DNA from: Oscillospiraceae bacterium
GTDB lineage: Bacteria > Bacillota_A > Clostridia > Oscillospirales > Oscillospiraceae
DNA length: 6,626 bases
Reading direction: 5' to 3'
Assembly: GCA_017381835.1 (NCBI GenBank)
Contig: JAFOBK010000264.1
Span: 1 to 6,626 of the forward strand
Shown: one piece after another, positions 1-6,423 of the stretch
Layout: each line of letters opens with the position of its first letter
Position numbering within the stretch: position 1 is the stretch's first letter
The notes under the pieces: generated by a model
The model's input: the letters and a program-made list of their open reading frames with translations, nothing else
Told to the model about the DNA's origin: nothing
Database searches by the model: none
Made by a program: the position numbers and the translations under genes

Positions 1-658
1 CAGCAGATGCCTTTCCTTCAAGACCGAATCCGCACCCGCAACCGGCCATGTCAGCACTCATGTGGAAACCAAGCAGCCTACCTGCACTGTGAACGGATGG
101 GAAAAGACCATCTGCGACAAGTGCGGCGAGCAGGTTGGTGCCACCGATGTGCTGCCCGCACCCGGTGAGCATACCCACGAAGCAGCGGTTGTGGCCGATG
201 CAGCGAAGGCATACAGAGAGCACTGGAGCAGCGAAAACTACGCAGACTATCTTGGCTACACCGACATTGTCTGTCAGCGCTGCGCGGCCTGCTACGAGAT
301 CGATGAAACATCTTTTGCCTACAAGTACAGCGCAGAAGAGGTAACCGCAATGATGCTGGAGCATGTGAATGCCCTCAGAGCAGAAGCAGGCCTGGCTGCC
401 CTGACAGCAGGTGCTGACCAGGTAACTTTGGCCGGTACCCGCGCGCAGGAAATTGCGGTCAACTTTACTCAGTCTTCCGAGCATAAGGAAAACATTGCCA
501 AGGCAACAGTTATGAGCGAATGCGTTCTGAATTTCTACAACGCATTCCTGGAATCCGCTGACCAGAAGGCCAACCTGCTGGCAGAGGATGCTGCAACCTT
601 CGGCTGTGCAATCTACTATCAGGACGGCGCAGTCTACTGCGTACAGATCTTTGCTTAA
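1..658 (+). CDS. Partial surface/secreted protein with Cys-pair repeats and C-terminal CAP (SCP/PR1-like) domain
   Basis: The 5' end lies outside the window: the frame is open from base 2 and a GTG at 62 has no ribosome binding site, so it is an internal codon. The visible part begins with repeat-like sequence. A PATGH segment and later CDKCGEQV (about 113-136) followed by LPAPGEHTH resemble the Cys-x-x-Cys / LPATGH repeats common in clostridial surface proteins. Another Cys cluster, CQRCAAC, lies at about 272-292. The last ~105 residues (about 335-655) look like a CAP domain: an N-terminal helix with VNALRAEAGLAAL, RAQEIA, then ENIA, a Y-x-A-F-x-x-S helix, ANLL and a final YCVQIFA strand. 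The usual histidines of the CAP cavity seem to be replaced (F-T-Q for F-x-H, DQKANLL for GHRANIL). Such proteins are normally exported, but the signal peptide would be upstream. The function is unknown; the fold assignment is by motif only. Confidence 0.75.
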   Translation, partial: SRCLSFKTESAPATGHVSTHVETKQPTCTVNGWEKTICDKCGEQVGATDVLPAPGEHTHEAAVVADAAKAYREHWSSENYADYLGYTDIVCQRCAACYEIDETSFAYKYSAEEVTAMMLEHVNALRAEAGLAALTAGADQVTLAGTRAQEIAVNFTQSSEHKENIAKATVMSECVLNFYNAFLESADQKANLLAEDAATFGCAIYYQDGAVYCVQIFA

Positions 659-668
659 AATAAAAACT

Positions 669-696
669 GCCAGCGGTGAAAACCGCTGGCTTTTTT
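669..696 (+). terminator. Rho-independent terminator of the CAP-domain gene
   Basis: A perfect 9-bp stem (GCCAGCGGT / ACCGCTGGC) with a GAAA tetraloop is followed directly by six T, starting 11 nt after the stop codon. On the opposite strand the same hairpin is followed by AGTTTTTATTTT, so it could act as a back-up terminator for rpmB transcription. Confidence 0.92.
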
Positions 697-704
697 ACGC
701 ATAG

Positions 705-739
705 AAAATAAAAACGGCACTGCGTAATGCAGTGCCGTT
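705..739 (-). terminator. Rho-independent terminator of rpmB
   Basis: An 11-bp perfect inverted repeat (713-723 with 729-739, loop of 5) lies 17 bp past the rpmB stop. Read on the minus strand, the stem ends in TTTTTATTTTC, a good U-tract. On the plus strand no T-run follows, so it works mainly for rpmB. Confidence 0.9.
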
Positions 740-756
740 AAAATGCAGGGGATAAA

Positions 757-945
757 TTAGATGGCCCGCTCAACCTTGTTGGAACGGAGGCATCTGGTAC
801 AAGCGTACACATGGCACGGAGTACCGTTAACAACAGCCTTAACGCGCTTGACGTTGGGCTTCCAGGTTCTGTTGGAACGTCTGTGAGAGTGGGAAACCTT
901 GATACCGAAGGTAACACCCTTGCCACAATAATCACACTTAGCCAT
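757..945 (-). CDS. rpmB: 50S ribosomal protein L28 (bL28)
   Basis: This 62-residue protein is a structural component of the large ribosomal subunit. It begins MAKCDYCGKG, continues with VSHSHRRSNRTWKPN and ends in CTRCLRSNKVERAI, all typical of L28; the length is normal for the family. C4/C7 and C49/C52 form the four-cysteine zinc ribbon of the zinc-binding (C+) version, and C44 is an extra cysteine. The start is secure: AGGAGG (954-959) sits 8 nt before the ATG. The gene is monocistronic, with its own promoter (1006-1034) and terminator, and is divergent from hprK. In low zinc some bacteria replace C+ L28 with a cysteine-free paralogue; none is present here. Confidence 0.97.
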   Translation of the reverse strand: MAKCDYCGKGVTFGIKVSHSHRRSNRTWKPNVKRVKAVVNGTPCHVYACTRCLRSNKVERAI

Positions 946-989
946 TCACTGCACCTCCTATCTGCATAGTAAGTCGATTTTTGCGCTCT

Positions 990-1005
990 TCGAACGCGCT
1001 TACAT
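990..1005 (-). promoter_or_regulatory. Possible cre-like (CcpA) site over the rpmB start
   Basis: The minus strand reads ATGTAAGCGCGTTCGA directly after the rpmB -10 box. Against the cre consensus WTGNAARCGNWWWCAW this matches 14 of 16 positions: the left half is perfect, and the mismatches are at positions 11 and 15. The location over the transcription start would suit repression. The assignment is weak because one half-site is imperfect and a degenerate 16-mer can occur by chance. Confidence 0.25.
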
Positions 1006-1034
1006 ATAATAGCAAAGGTTTCAGAAAAAAGCAA
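1006..1034 (-). promoter_or_regulatory. Sigma-A-type promoter of rpmB
   Basis: On the minus strand, TTGCTT (1029-1034) and TATTAT (1006-1011) are separated by 17 nt. A TG one base before the -10 makes it an extended -10 promoter. The predicted start is near 999, giving a leader of about 54 nt that ends in AGGAGG. The A/T-rich tract upstream (about 1035-1072) could serve as an UP element. Position and match are seen in the sequence; activity is inferred. Confidence 0.8.
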
Positions 1035-1072
1035 GTGTTTTTTGCAAAATTTTTTACTTTTTCAAAATATTA

Positions 1073-1101
1073 TTGCTATTCTGTGAACAAGCCGTTATAA
1101 T
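1073..1101 (+). promoter_or_regulatory. Sigma-A-type promoter of the hprK operon
   Basis: TTGCTA (1073-1078) and a consensus TATAAT (1096-1101) are separated by exactly 17 nt, in an A/T-rich setting. The predicted start is near 1108, about 32 nt ahead of the chosen hprK start. It is divergent from the rpmB promoter, with the two -35 boxes about 38 bp apart. Confidence 0.85.
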
Positions 1102-1121
1102 GTCATAGAATGTTAATTATA

Positions 1122-1127
1122 AAGGAG
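1122..1127 (+). promoter_or_regulatory. Ribosome binding site that decides the hprK start
   Basis: AAGGAG lies 12 nt before ATG 1140, rather long spacing but the only good match. The in-frame ATG at 1110 lies upstream of this site and only about 2 nt after the predicted transcription start, so it is unlikely to be used. Confidence 0.7.
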
Positions 1128-1139
1128 AGAATTGGCCTT

Positions 1140-2084
1140 ATGAATCAGATGCACAGCGTTCTTTTGAAGGATTTGGTTGAAGAGTTTTCCCTGGAAATAA
1201 TCCACAAGGCAACTGATTTTGATAAGATTCGCCTGCTGGTGGAGGATGTATCCCGTCCCGGTCTGCAGCTTGCCGGATATTTCTATCACTTTGAGCCTAT
1301 GCGCCTGCAGGTCTTCGGCAACATGGAAGCCAGTTATATTGAAAAGCTTTCTGAGGCAGAGCGTGCAATGATTTTTGACCGCTTTCTTTCTTATAAATTC
1401 CCCGCGCTGCTGATTGCCCGTGCAATCCCCGTAGACCCCCATCTGGTGGAGATGGCGCAGAAGCATAATGTAACGATCCTGCGCAGCAAGGAAGCTACTT
1501 CCACCATCGTTTCTGAAATTATCACCTATCTAAAGTCCGCCCTGGCTCCCAGAATCACCCGCCATGCGGTGCTGATGGAAATCTACGGCGAAGGCCTTCT
1601 GCTGATGGGTGAGAGCGGCATGGGTAAGAGTGAGACTGCGATCGAGCTGCTCAAGCGCGGCCACCGCATGATCGCCGACGATGCGGTTGAAATCCGCAGA
1701 GTTTCCGGCGATACCCTGATGGGCACTTCTCCCGAGCTTGTCCGCAATTATGTGGAACTGCGCGGCATCGGTATTATCAATGTGGCAAAGCTCTTTGGTA
1801 TGGGTGCTGTCAAGGCAGAAAATGAGATCAATCTGATTGTGAATGTGGTTCCCTGGGATCAGCACGCATCCTATGACCGCCTGGGCCTGGAAGACCAGTA
1901 TACGGAGCTTTTGGGTGTGAAGGTTCCCACCTACACCATTCCCATTTCCCCCGGCCGTAACCTGGCTGTGATTCTGGAGGTTGCCGCTATGAACAACCGT
2001 CAGCGTAAGATGGGCTATAATCCCGCCAAGGAGTTCACCGAGCAGATGAACCGCTTCTATATGCAGAATACCGGCAACGGCTAA
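1140..2084 (+). CDS. hprK: HPr kinase/phosphorylase
   Basis: A bifunctional cytoplasmic enzyme that phosphorylates Ser46 of HPr, and removes the phosphate, according to energy state. HPr(Ser-P) is the co-repressor of CcpA and inhibits PTS uptake. At 314 residues it has the usual family length. Residues 1-~125 are the N-terminal domain (DVSRPGLQLAGYF). The C-terminal catalytic domain holds H142, the P-loop GESGMGKS (157-164), D180-D181 in ADDAVEI, the HprK signature ELRGIGIINV (206-215), RLGLED, and SPGRNLAVILEVAAMN with R273. All key residues are present, so it should be active. ATG 1140 was chosen over ATG 1110 from the ribosome binding site and promoter positions; the N-terminus then matches known homologues. 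It is the first gene of the operon, followed after 10 nt by the pseudouridine synthase. Confidence 0.97.
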   Translation: MNQMHSVLLKDLVEEFSLEIIHKATDFDKIRLLVEDVSRPGLQLAGYFYHFEPMRLQVFGNMEASYIEKLSEAERAMIFDRFLSYKFPALLIARAIPVDPHLVEMAQKHNVTILRSKEATSTIVSEIITYLKSALAPRITRHAVLMEIYGEGLLLMGESGMGKSETAIELLKRGHRMIADDAVEIRRVSGDTLMGTSPELVRNYVELRGIGIINVAKLFGMGAVKAENEINLIVNVVPWDQHASYDRLGLEDQYTELLGVKVPTYTIPISPGRNLAVILEVAAMNNRQRKMGYNPAKEFTEQMNRFYMQNTGNG

Positions 2085-2094
2085 GGAGCCTTAC

Positions 2095-3060
2095 ATGAAG
2101 GAATTTACCATAGGCAAGAATGATGCCGGACAGCGGCTGGATCGCTTTTTGAGCAAAGCGGTGCCCCTGCTGCCTGCGTCATTGGCCCAAAAATATATCC
2201 GCATCAAGCGCATTAAACTCAACGGCGGCAGAGCGGAGCGGGACACCCGGCTGAATGCCGGCGATGTGCTGCAGCTTTATATCAACGATGAGTTTTTCGA
2301 TAAGCCCCGGGAGGACAATGCATTCTTAACGGTGGCAACCCCAAAACTGAATATCGTCTATGAAGACGAGCATATTCTGCTGGCAGATAAGCGTCCCGGC
2401 CTGGCGGTCCATCCCCACGACGGCGCTGAATACGGCAGAACCCTCATTGACCATATCCAGGCCTACCTCTATCAGAAACGGGAATGGCGGCCCCGTGAAG
2501 AGAATGCCTTTACCCCTGCGCTGTGCAACCGTATTGACCGCAATACCGGCGGTATTGTGATCGCCGCCAAGACAGCGGAGGCTCTGCGGGTCATGAATCA
2601 AAAGATCAAGGACCGGGAGCTGGATAAGCGCTACCTTGCCATTGTGGAAGGAACGCCCAAGCCTCCCAGAGGCAGCCTGAAGGGGTATCTTTTCAAGGAT
2701 GCCAAGAAGAACCGGGTTTTTGTCACCAATACGCCCCAGCCCGGCTCCAAAAGCTGCCAGACCAACTATATCACCCTGGCAAGCCGGGGCGGTCTTTCTT
2801 TGGTGGAGTGCGAGCTGATCACCGGCCGTACCCATCAGATCCGTGCCCAGTTTGCCCATGCAGGCCATCCCCTTTTGGGTGACGGCAAGTACGGCAAGCT
2901 GGATAAGCGCTTCGACCGGACTTACCAGGCGCTGTATTCCTATAAACTGACCTTCAACTTCACCACCGATGCCGGTGCGCTGGAATACCTGAACGGCAAG
3001 TCCTTCCGGGTAGAGAAGGTGGACTTTGCAGAGGAATATTTTCCGGATACCAAGATTTAA
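2095..3060 (+). CDS. RluA/RluD-family RNA pseudouridine synthase
   Basis: A 321-residue enzyme that converts uridine to pseudouridine in rRNA or tRNA. Residues ~12-75 form an S4-like RNA-binding domain (QRLDRFLSK, IRIKRIKLNG, LNAGDVLQLYI). The catalytic domain follows: a YEDEHILLADKRPGLAVHP strand pair (89-107), the active-site motif CNRIDRNTGG with catalytic D148, the ELITGRTHQIRAQFAHAGHP block (240-259) and LLGDGKYG (260-267). The motif has N-R-I-D in place of the canonical H-R-L-D, a variation I associate with clostridial members of the family. The exact target uridine cannot be deduced (RluC or RluD type). The start is supported by TAAGGAG (2082-2088), which overlaps the hprK stop, with a 6-nt spacer, so translation is probably coupled to hprK. 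Confidence 0.93.
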   Translation: MKEFTIGKNDAGQRLDRFLSKAVPLLPASLAQKYIRIKRIKLNGGRAERDTRLNAGDVLQLYINDEFFDKPREDNAFLTVATPKLNIVYEDEHILLADKRPGLAVHPHDGAEYGRTLIDHIQAYLYQKREWRPREENAFTPALCNRIDRNTGGIVIAAKTAEALRVMNQKIKDRELDKRYLAIVEGTPKPPRGSLKGYLFKDAKKNRVFVTNTPQPGSKSCQTNYITLASRGGLSLVECELITGRTHQIRAQFAHAGHPLLGDGKYGKLDKRFDRTYQALYSYKLTFNFTTDAGALEYLNGKSFRVEKVDFAEEYFPDTKI

Positions 3061-3074
3061 GAAGGCATAATCCT

Positions 3075-3821
3075 ATGAAACTCTTTATTACCAGCTCTCC
3101 CTTTGTGGAGGGTGCGGATGGCCCTCTGATGGACCCCCAAAACGGTTTGATCAGACGGCTGAAGCAGGTGCTGCCCCCCTATTGCCGGTGCCTGTATATT
3201 TGTTCCAGCCCCGACCGCCGGGACTTAAACTGCACCTTCGGCGCGGACATCTTTCAGATTTTTGCCCAGGAAGGCATGCCCTTCAGCCATTATGCGGTGC
3301 TGGACGGCGAAAACTTCTACGAAGCCAGGAAACTGGTAGGGGAGAGCGACCTGATTGTTTTGGCAGGTGGCCATGTGCCCACCCAAAACGCGTTTTTCCA
3401 CAAGATCCATCTTCCGGAGCTGCTGCGGAACTATGACGGTGTAGTGATGGGCATCAGCGCAGGTTCTATGAATATGGCAGAGCTTGTGTATGCCCAGCCG
3501 GAGGAACCCGGCGAATCCGCCCCCGATTATCAGCGCTTCATTCCTGGTCTGGGAATTACAGACATCAACATCCTGCCCCATTACCAGAAGGTAAAGGACT
3601 ACCGGGTGGATGGTCTGCATCTGTTTCACGATATTACATTCCCTGACAGCATGGGCCGCTGCTTCTTTGCACTGCCTGACGGCAGCTACATCTACCAGGA
3701 TGAAGAGAAGCAGCTTCTGTGCGGCAAAGGTTACAGTGTCATTGACGGCGTTATGGAGCTGATCAATGATAATGAAGAGACTTTGGATTTAAATGAGGAA
3801 GACCATGAAAACAGAAACTAA
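3075..3821 (+). CDS. Peptidase S51 / dipeptidase E-like (type 1 glutamine amidotransferase-like fold) protein
   Basis: A 248-residue protein, close to the size of family S51 members, with no signal peptide and so probably cytoplasmic. The nucleophile elbow GISAGSM places the serine at S128. LAGGHVPTQNAFF (96-108) is the typical oxyanion-side loop. The segment ITDINILPHY supplies a likely catalytic histidine, H169. The best-known member, PepE, cleaves dipeptides with N-terminal aspartate; relatives have other substrates, so specificity here is open. The third member of the triad cannot be assigned with confidence. The C-terminal ~18 residues are very acidic and polar, extend past the domain, and overlap the start of the next gene by 17 nt. 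The ribosome binding site is weak (AGAAGG, about 9 nt before the ATG) and translation probably benefits from coupling to the gene before it. Confidence 0.85.
   Translation: MKLFITSSPFVEGADGPLMDPQNGLIRRLKQVLPPYCRCLYICSSPDRRDLNCTFGADIFQIFAQEGMPFSHYAVLDGENFYEARKLVGESDLIVLAGGHVPTQNAFFHKIHLPELLRNYDGVVMGISAGSMNMAELVYAQPEEPGESAPDYQRFIPGLGITDINILPHYQKVKDYRVDGLHLFHDITFPDSMGRCFFALPDGSYIYQDEEKQLLCGKGYSVIDGVMELINDNEETLDLNEEDHENRN
3795..3801 (+). promoter_or_regulatory. Ribosome binding site choosing the acyltransferase start
   Basis: GAGGAAG, inside the end of the S51 gene, lies 3 nt before ATG 3805 (AGGA core 5 nt away). It overlaps the alternative in-frame ATG 3793, which itself has only a poor site upstream, so 3805 is the better start. 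Confidence 0.65.
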
Positions 3822-5016
3822 GAAAAAGAATAAAAAATGGATCCGGCCCCAGCATAAGTACTTGATCCCCGTTCTGCGGGATATTGTAAAACCTCTTTTT
3901 TGCTGGCTGTATGGCATGAAGATCGAAAAATTTAAAGAAGAGAACGGACGCCAGTATTTGGTGCTTGCCAACCACCAGACCGGCTTCGACCAGTTTTTCC
4001 CCAGCTTTGTGTTTAAGCAGCACCTTTATTACGTGGCCTCCGAGGATATTTTCTCCATGGGTTGGCTGTCCAAGATCATCCAGTGGCTGGCGGCTCCCAT
4101 TCCCATCAAAAAGCAGGTCACAGATATCCGTGCGGTGATGAACTGCCTGAAGGTCGCCAAGGAAGGCGGCAGCATTGCCATGTTCCCGGAGGGCAACCGT
4201 ACCTTCAGTGGTGTCACCGGTGCCATCAACCCTGCCGTGGGCGGATTGGCAAGAAAACTGGGTTTGCCCATTGCTTTTCTGAAGATTGAAGGCGGCTATG
4301 GCATCCAGCCCCGCTGGAGTGATGTGCGCCGCAAGGGCAAGATGAAGGCTTATATCAGCCATGTGCTGGAGCCAGAGGAGTATAAGGGCTGGAGTAACGA
4401 TGAGATGTATCAGTACATCTGCAAAGCGCTCTACCAGAATGAGGCCAACTCCGATGCATCTTTCTATCATAAGAAGAGCGCTGAGTACCTGGAGCGTGTT
4501 CTGTATGTCTGTCCCCATTGCGGTATTACCCATTTTGAAAGTAATGGTGACACCGTCAAGTGTATGTCCTGCGGAAGATCCGCCAAGTACCTGCCCACCA
4601 AGGAATTCTCCGGAGATTTCCCCTTCCGCTATATGCTGGACTGGTATACCTATCAGGAAGACTACATCAATCACCTGGATACCCTGACTTTGACGGAGCA
4701 GCCCATCATCCGGGATAGCTGCGATCTCTATGAGGTTTCTTTGTACAGCAGGAAAAAGCTCCTGGCGGAAAATGTGGAACTGGCGCTGTATGGCGACCGG
4801 ATCGAGATGTCCGGCGGATTCAATGAGGTGTTCCGCTTTCATGAAGTGGAAAATATTACCATTTTGGGTAAGAATAAGCTGGACATTTACCATGCGGATA
4901 TGGTATACCAAATCCAGGGCGATAAGCGTTTCAATGCCCTTAAGTATTTGAATTTGTACCATAGATATAAAAACATAACTACGGAGGTTCAAAATGGAAG
5001 CTTTTTGGGACTATAG
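3805..5016 (+). CDS. PlsC-family 1-acylglycerol-phosphate acyltransferase-like protein with zinc ribbon and extra C-terminal domain
   Basis: A 403-residue protein. The N-terminal half is a PlsC/LPLAT acyltransferase: the HX4D motif NHQTGFDQF gives H57 and D62, and FPEGNRTFSG (127-136) is the substrate-binding block. Such enzymes transfer an acyl group to lysophosphatidic acid or a related lysolipid at the cytoplasmic membrane face. The basic N-terminus (KKKNKKWIRPQ) and a hydrophobic stretch around residues 27-37 fit peripheral membrane binding. After residue ~230 comes a zinc ribbon: CPHCG (236-240) and CMSCG (253-257). The last ~130 residues hold a beta-rich region (GDRIEMSGG, EVFRFHEVENITILG, LDIYHADMVYQIQG) that looks like a PH-type fold; this is inference from pattern only. 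Simple PlsC proteins are about 200-250 residues, so this is an extended form. ATG 3805 is preferred over ATG 3793 because GAGGAAG sits just before it. The substrate is unknown. Confidence 0.85.
   Translation: MKTETKKKNKKWIRPQHKYLIPVLRDIVKPLFCWLYGMKIEKFKEENGRQYLVLANHQTGFDQFFPSFVFKQHLYYVASEDIFSMGWLSKIIQWLAAPIPIKKQVTDIRAVMNCLKVAKEGGSIAMFPEGNRTFSGVTGAINPAVGGLARKLGLPIAFLKIEGGYGIQPRWSDVRRKGKMKAYISHVLEPEEYKGWSNDEMYQYICKALYQNEANSDASFYHKKSAEYLERVLYVCPHCGITHFESNGDTVKCMSCGRSAKYLPTKEFSGDFPFRYMLDWYTYQEDYINHLDTLTLTEQPIIRDSCDLYEVSLYSRKKLLAENVELALYGDRIEMSGGFNEVFRFHEVENITILGKNKLDIYHADMVYQIQGDKRFNALKYLNLYHRYKNITTEVQNGSFLGL
4983..4987 (+). promoter_or_regulatory. Ribosome binding site of the symporter gene, inside the acyltransferase gene
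   Basis: GGAGG with a 6-nt spacer to ATG 4994. It lies within the last 12 codons of the acyltransferase, so ribosomes finishing that gene would pass over it; coupled translation is likely. Confidence 0.8.
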
Positions 5017-6382
5017 TGTATGGGGCTTCTTTAATATTTTTGCGATCCTGCTGGTCAGCCTTTTGGTGGCAAATGCCATGAAAAAGATGATTCCCGCACT
5101 GGAAGCATCCCTGATCCCCACATCTGTTTTGGCAGGTATTCTGCTGCTGGTATTCTCCATGATTTACGATCAGTTTACAGATGTCAAATTCTTTGATTCC
5201 AAGCTCTTTGGCCAAAACGGCTATGCCTACATGGAAATGATTACATACCATACCTTGGCATTGGGCTTTATTGCCGGCAGCTTGAAGACCACCGGCGGCA
5301 AGCTTTCCAAGAAGCGTGCCACGGAAATTTTCAACACCGGTGTTACCACCGTCAGCACCTACCTGGTGCAGGCTGTGGTTGGCATGGGCATCACCATGAT
5401 CGTGGCGCTGATCCTGCCCGGTTTCTTCCAGGCAGCCGGTCTGCTGCTGCCCTTCGGTTTTGGCCAGGGTACCGGCCAGGCTATGAACTACGGCAATATT
5501 TATGAAACCCAGTTTGGCTTTGCCGGCGGAAAGAGCTTTGGTCTGACCGTGGCGGCTTTGGGTTTCCTCAGTGCAAACATCGGCGGTGTCATCCACCTGA
5601 ACATTCTGAAAAAGCGTGGCTATATTAAGAGCAAGAAGTCCGCGGAAGGCGCAATCTCCGAAAACGAGATCCAGTCCCTGGACGAAATTCCTATGCAGGA
5701 ATCTATCGATAAGTTCACCATCCAGGTGGCATTGATTGTTTTGTCCTACCTGCTGGCATATGTGCTGATGTGGATCCTGGGCAACCTGATTCCCGGCATG
5801 AAGGCGGTCATTTACGGCTTTAACTTCCTGCTGGGCGTGCTGGCAGCCACTTTGGTGAAGACTGTGCTGAACTTCCTCCGCAAGAAGGGCATTGCAAAGC
5901 ACGAGTACACCAATAACTTCCTGCTGACCCGTGCCAGCAACTTCTTCTATGACATCATGGTGGTGGCCGGTATTGCAGCTATCCGCCTGGATCTGATCGA
6001 TGACTACTGGGGCATCCTGCTGATCCTGGGCGTTGCAGGCCTGGTGGTTACCTATGCTTACAACCGTGTGGTTGCCAATGTGCTGTTCAAGGAGTATAAG
6101 GAAGAGCAGTTCCTGGCAATGTACGGCATGCTTACCGGCACAGCAAGTACCGGTGTCATCCTGCTGCGGGAAGTGGACGGTGATTTCAAGACTCCCGTAT
6201 CCGATAACCTGGTCTATCAGAATTTCCCGGCCATTGCCTTTGGCTTCCCCATTATGCTGCTGGCAACCCTGGCACCGGTGAAGCCCGGTCTGACCATGAT
6301 TCTTCTGACTCTGTTCCTGCTTGTTATGAATGTGATCCTTTTCCGGGCGCAGATCTTTAAAAAGAAGAAAGCAAAGGTATAA
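4994..6382 (+). CDS. gltS: GltS-family sodium/glutamate symporter (ESS family)
   Basis: A 462-residue polytopic membrane protein, predicted to import glutamate with Na+ across the cytoplasmic membrane. About ten or more hydrophobic segments are visible, arranged as two similar halves with a charged loop between them (residues ~205-240, KKRGY to ESIDK). Each half has a glycine/threonine-rich re-entrant-loop motif: FGFGQGTGQAMNYG (154-167) and MLTGTASTGVILLREVD (379-395), the latter followed by TPVSDNLVYQ. These match the duplicated GltS architecture. It is about 60 residues longer than the E. coli protein (401), partly from the central loop and a lysine-rich C-terminus. The first 23 nt overlap the acyltransferase gene in another frame. 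It is the last gene of the operon, followed within 5 nt by a terminator stem. Substrate and ion are inferred from the family; this branch is divergent, so glutamate specificity is not certain. Confidence 0.87.
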   Translation: MEAFWDYSVWGFFNIFAILLVSLLVANAMKKMIPALEASLIPTSVLAGILLLVFSMIYDQFTDVKFFDSKLFGQNGYAYMEMITYHTLALGFIAGSLKTTGGKLSKKRATEIFNTGVTTVSTYLVQAVVGMGITMIVALILPGFFQAAGLLLPFGFGQGTGQAMNYGNIYETQFGFAGGKSFGLTVAALGFLSANIGGVIHLNILKKRGYIKSKKSAEGAISENEIQSLDEIPMQESIDKFTIQVALIVLSYLLAYVLMWILGNLIPGMKAVIYGFNFLLGVLAATLVKTVLNFLRKKGIAKHEYTNNFLLTRASNFFYDIMVVAGIAAIRLDLIDDYWGILLILGVAGLVVTYAYNRVVANVLFKEYKEEQFLAMYGMLTGTASTGVILLREVDGDFKTPVSDNLVYQNFPAIAFGFPIMLLATLAPVKPGLTMILLTLFLLVMNVILFRAQIFKKKKAKV

Positions 6383-6386
6383 TAAA

Positions 6387-6423
6387 ACTCCCGCAGACCC
6401 ATCGGTCTGCGGGAGTGCTTTTT
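6387..6423 (+). terminator. Bidirectional Rho-independent terminator between gltS and mnmA
   Basis: A 13-bp perfect stem (6387-6399 with 6404-6416), loop CATC, then GC and five T (6419-6423). On the minus strand the hairpin is followed by TTTATTATAC, a usable U-tract, so it can also stop mnmA transcription. The T-run overlaps the mnmA stop codon. Confidence 0.93.

Noticed and set aside
969..1003. Possible GTAAG/CTTAC hairpin as an L28 autoregulatory leader
   Set aside because: The stem is only 5 bp, its distal arm overlaps or precedes the predicted start at about 999, and the inner GCGC pairing competes with it. No good leader structure is supported.
1040..1049. Palindrome TTTTGCAAAA as a repressor operator
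   Set aside because: A 10-bp palindrome within a highly A/T-rich tract is likely by chance and matches no operator I can name.
1110..1139. A 10-codon longer hprK starting at ATG 1110
   Set aside because: It would begin about 2 nt after the predicted transcription start, has no ribosome binding site, and the AAGGAG at 1122-1127 lies downstream of it. The extra residues do not match the family N-terminus.
3763..4992. Long open frame (409 codons) on the minus strand opposite the acyltransferase gene
   Set aside because: It lies opposite a well-supported PlsC-family gene, shows no recognisable domain and has composition expected from reverse-complement codons.
4979..5902. 307-codon open frame on the minus strand opposite the symporter gene
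   Set aside because: Rich in Gln, His and Cys as expected from the antisense of a membrane protein gene; no domain recognised.
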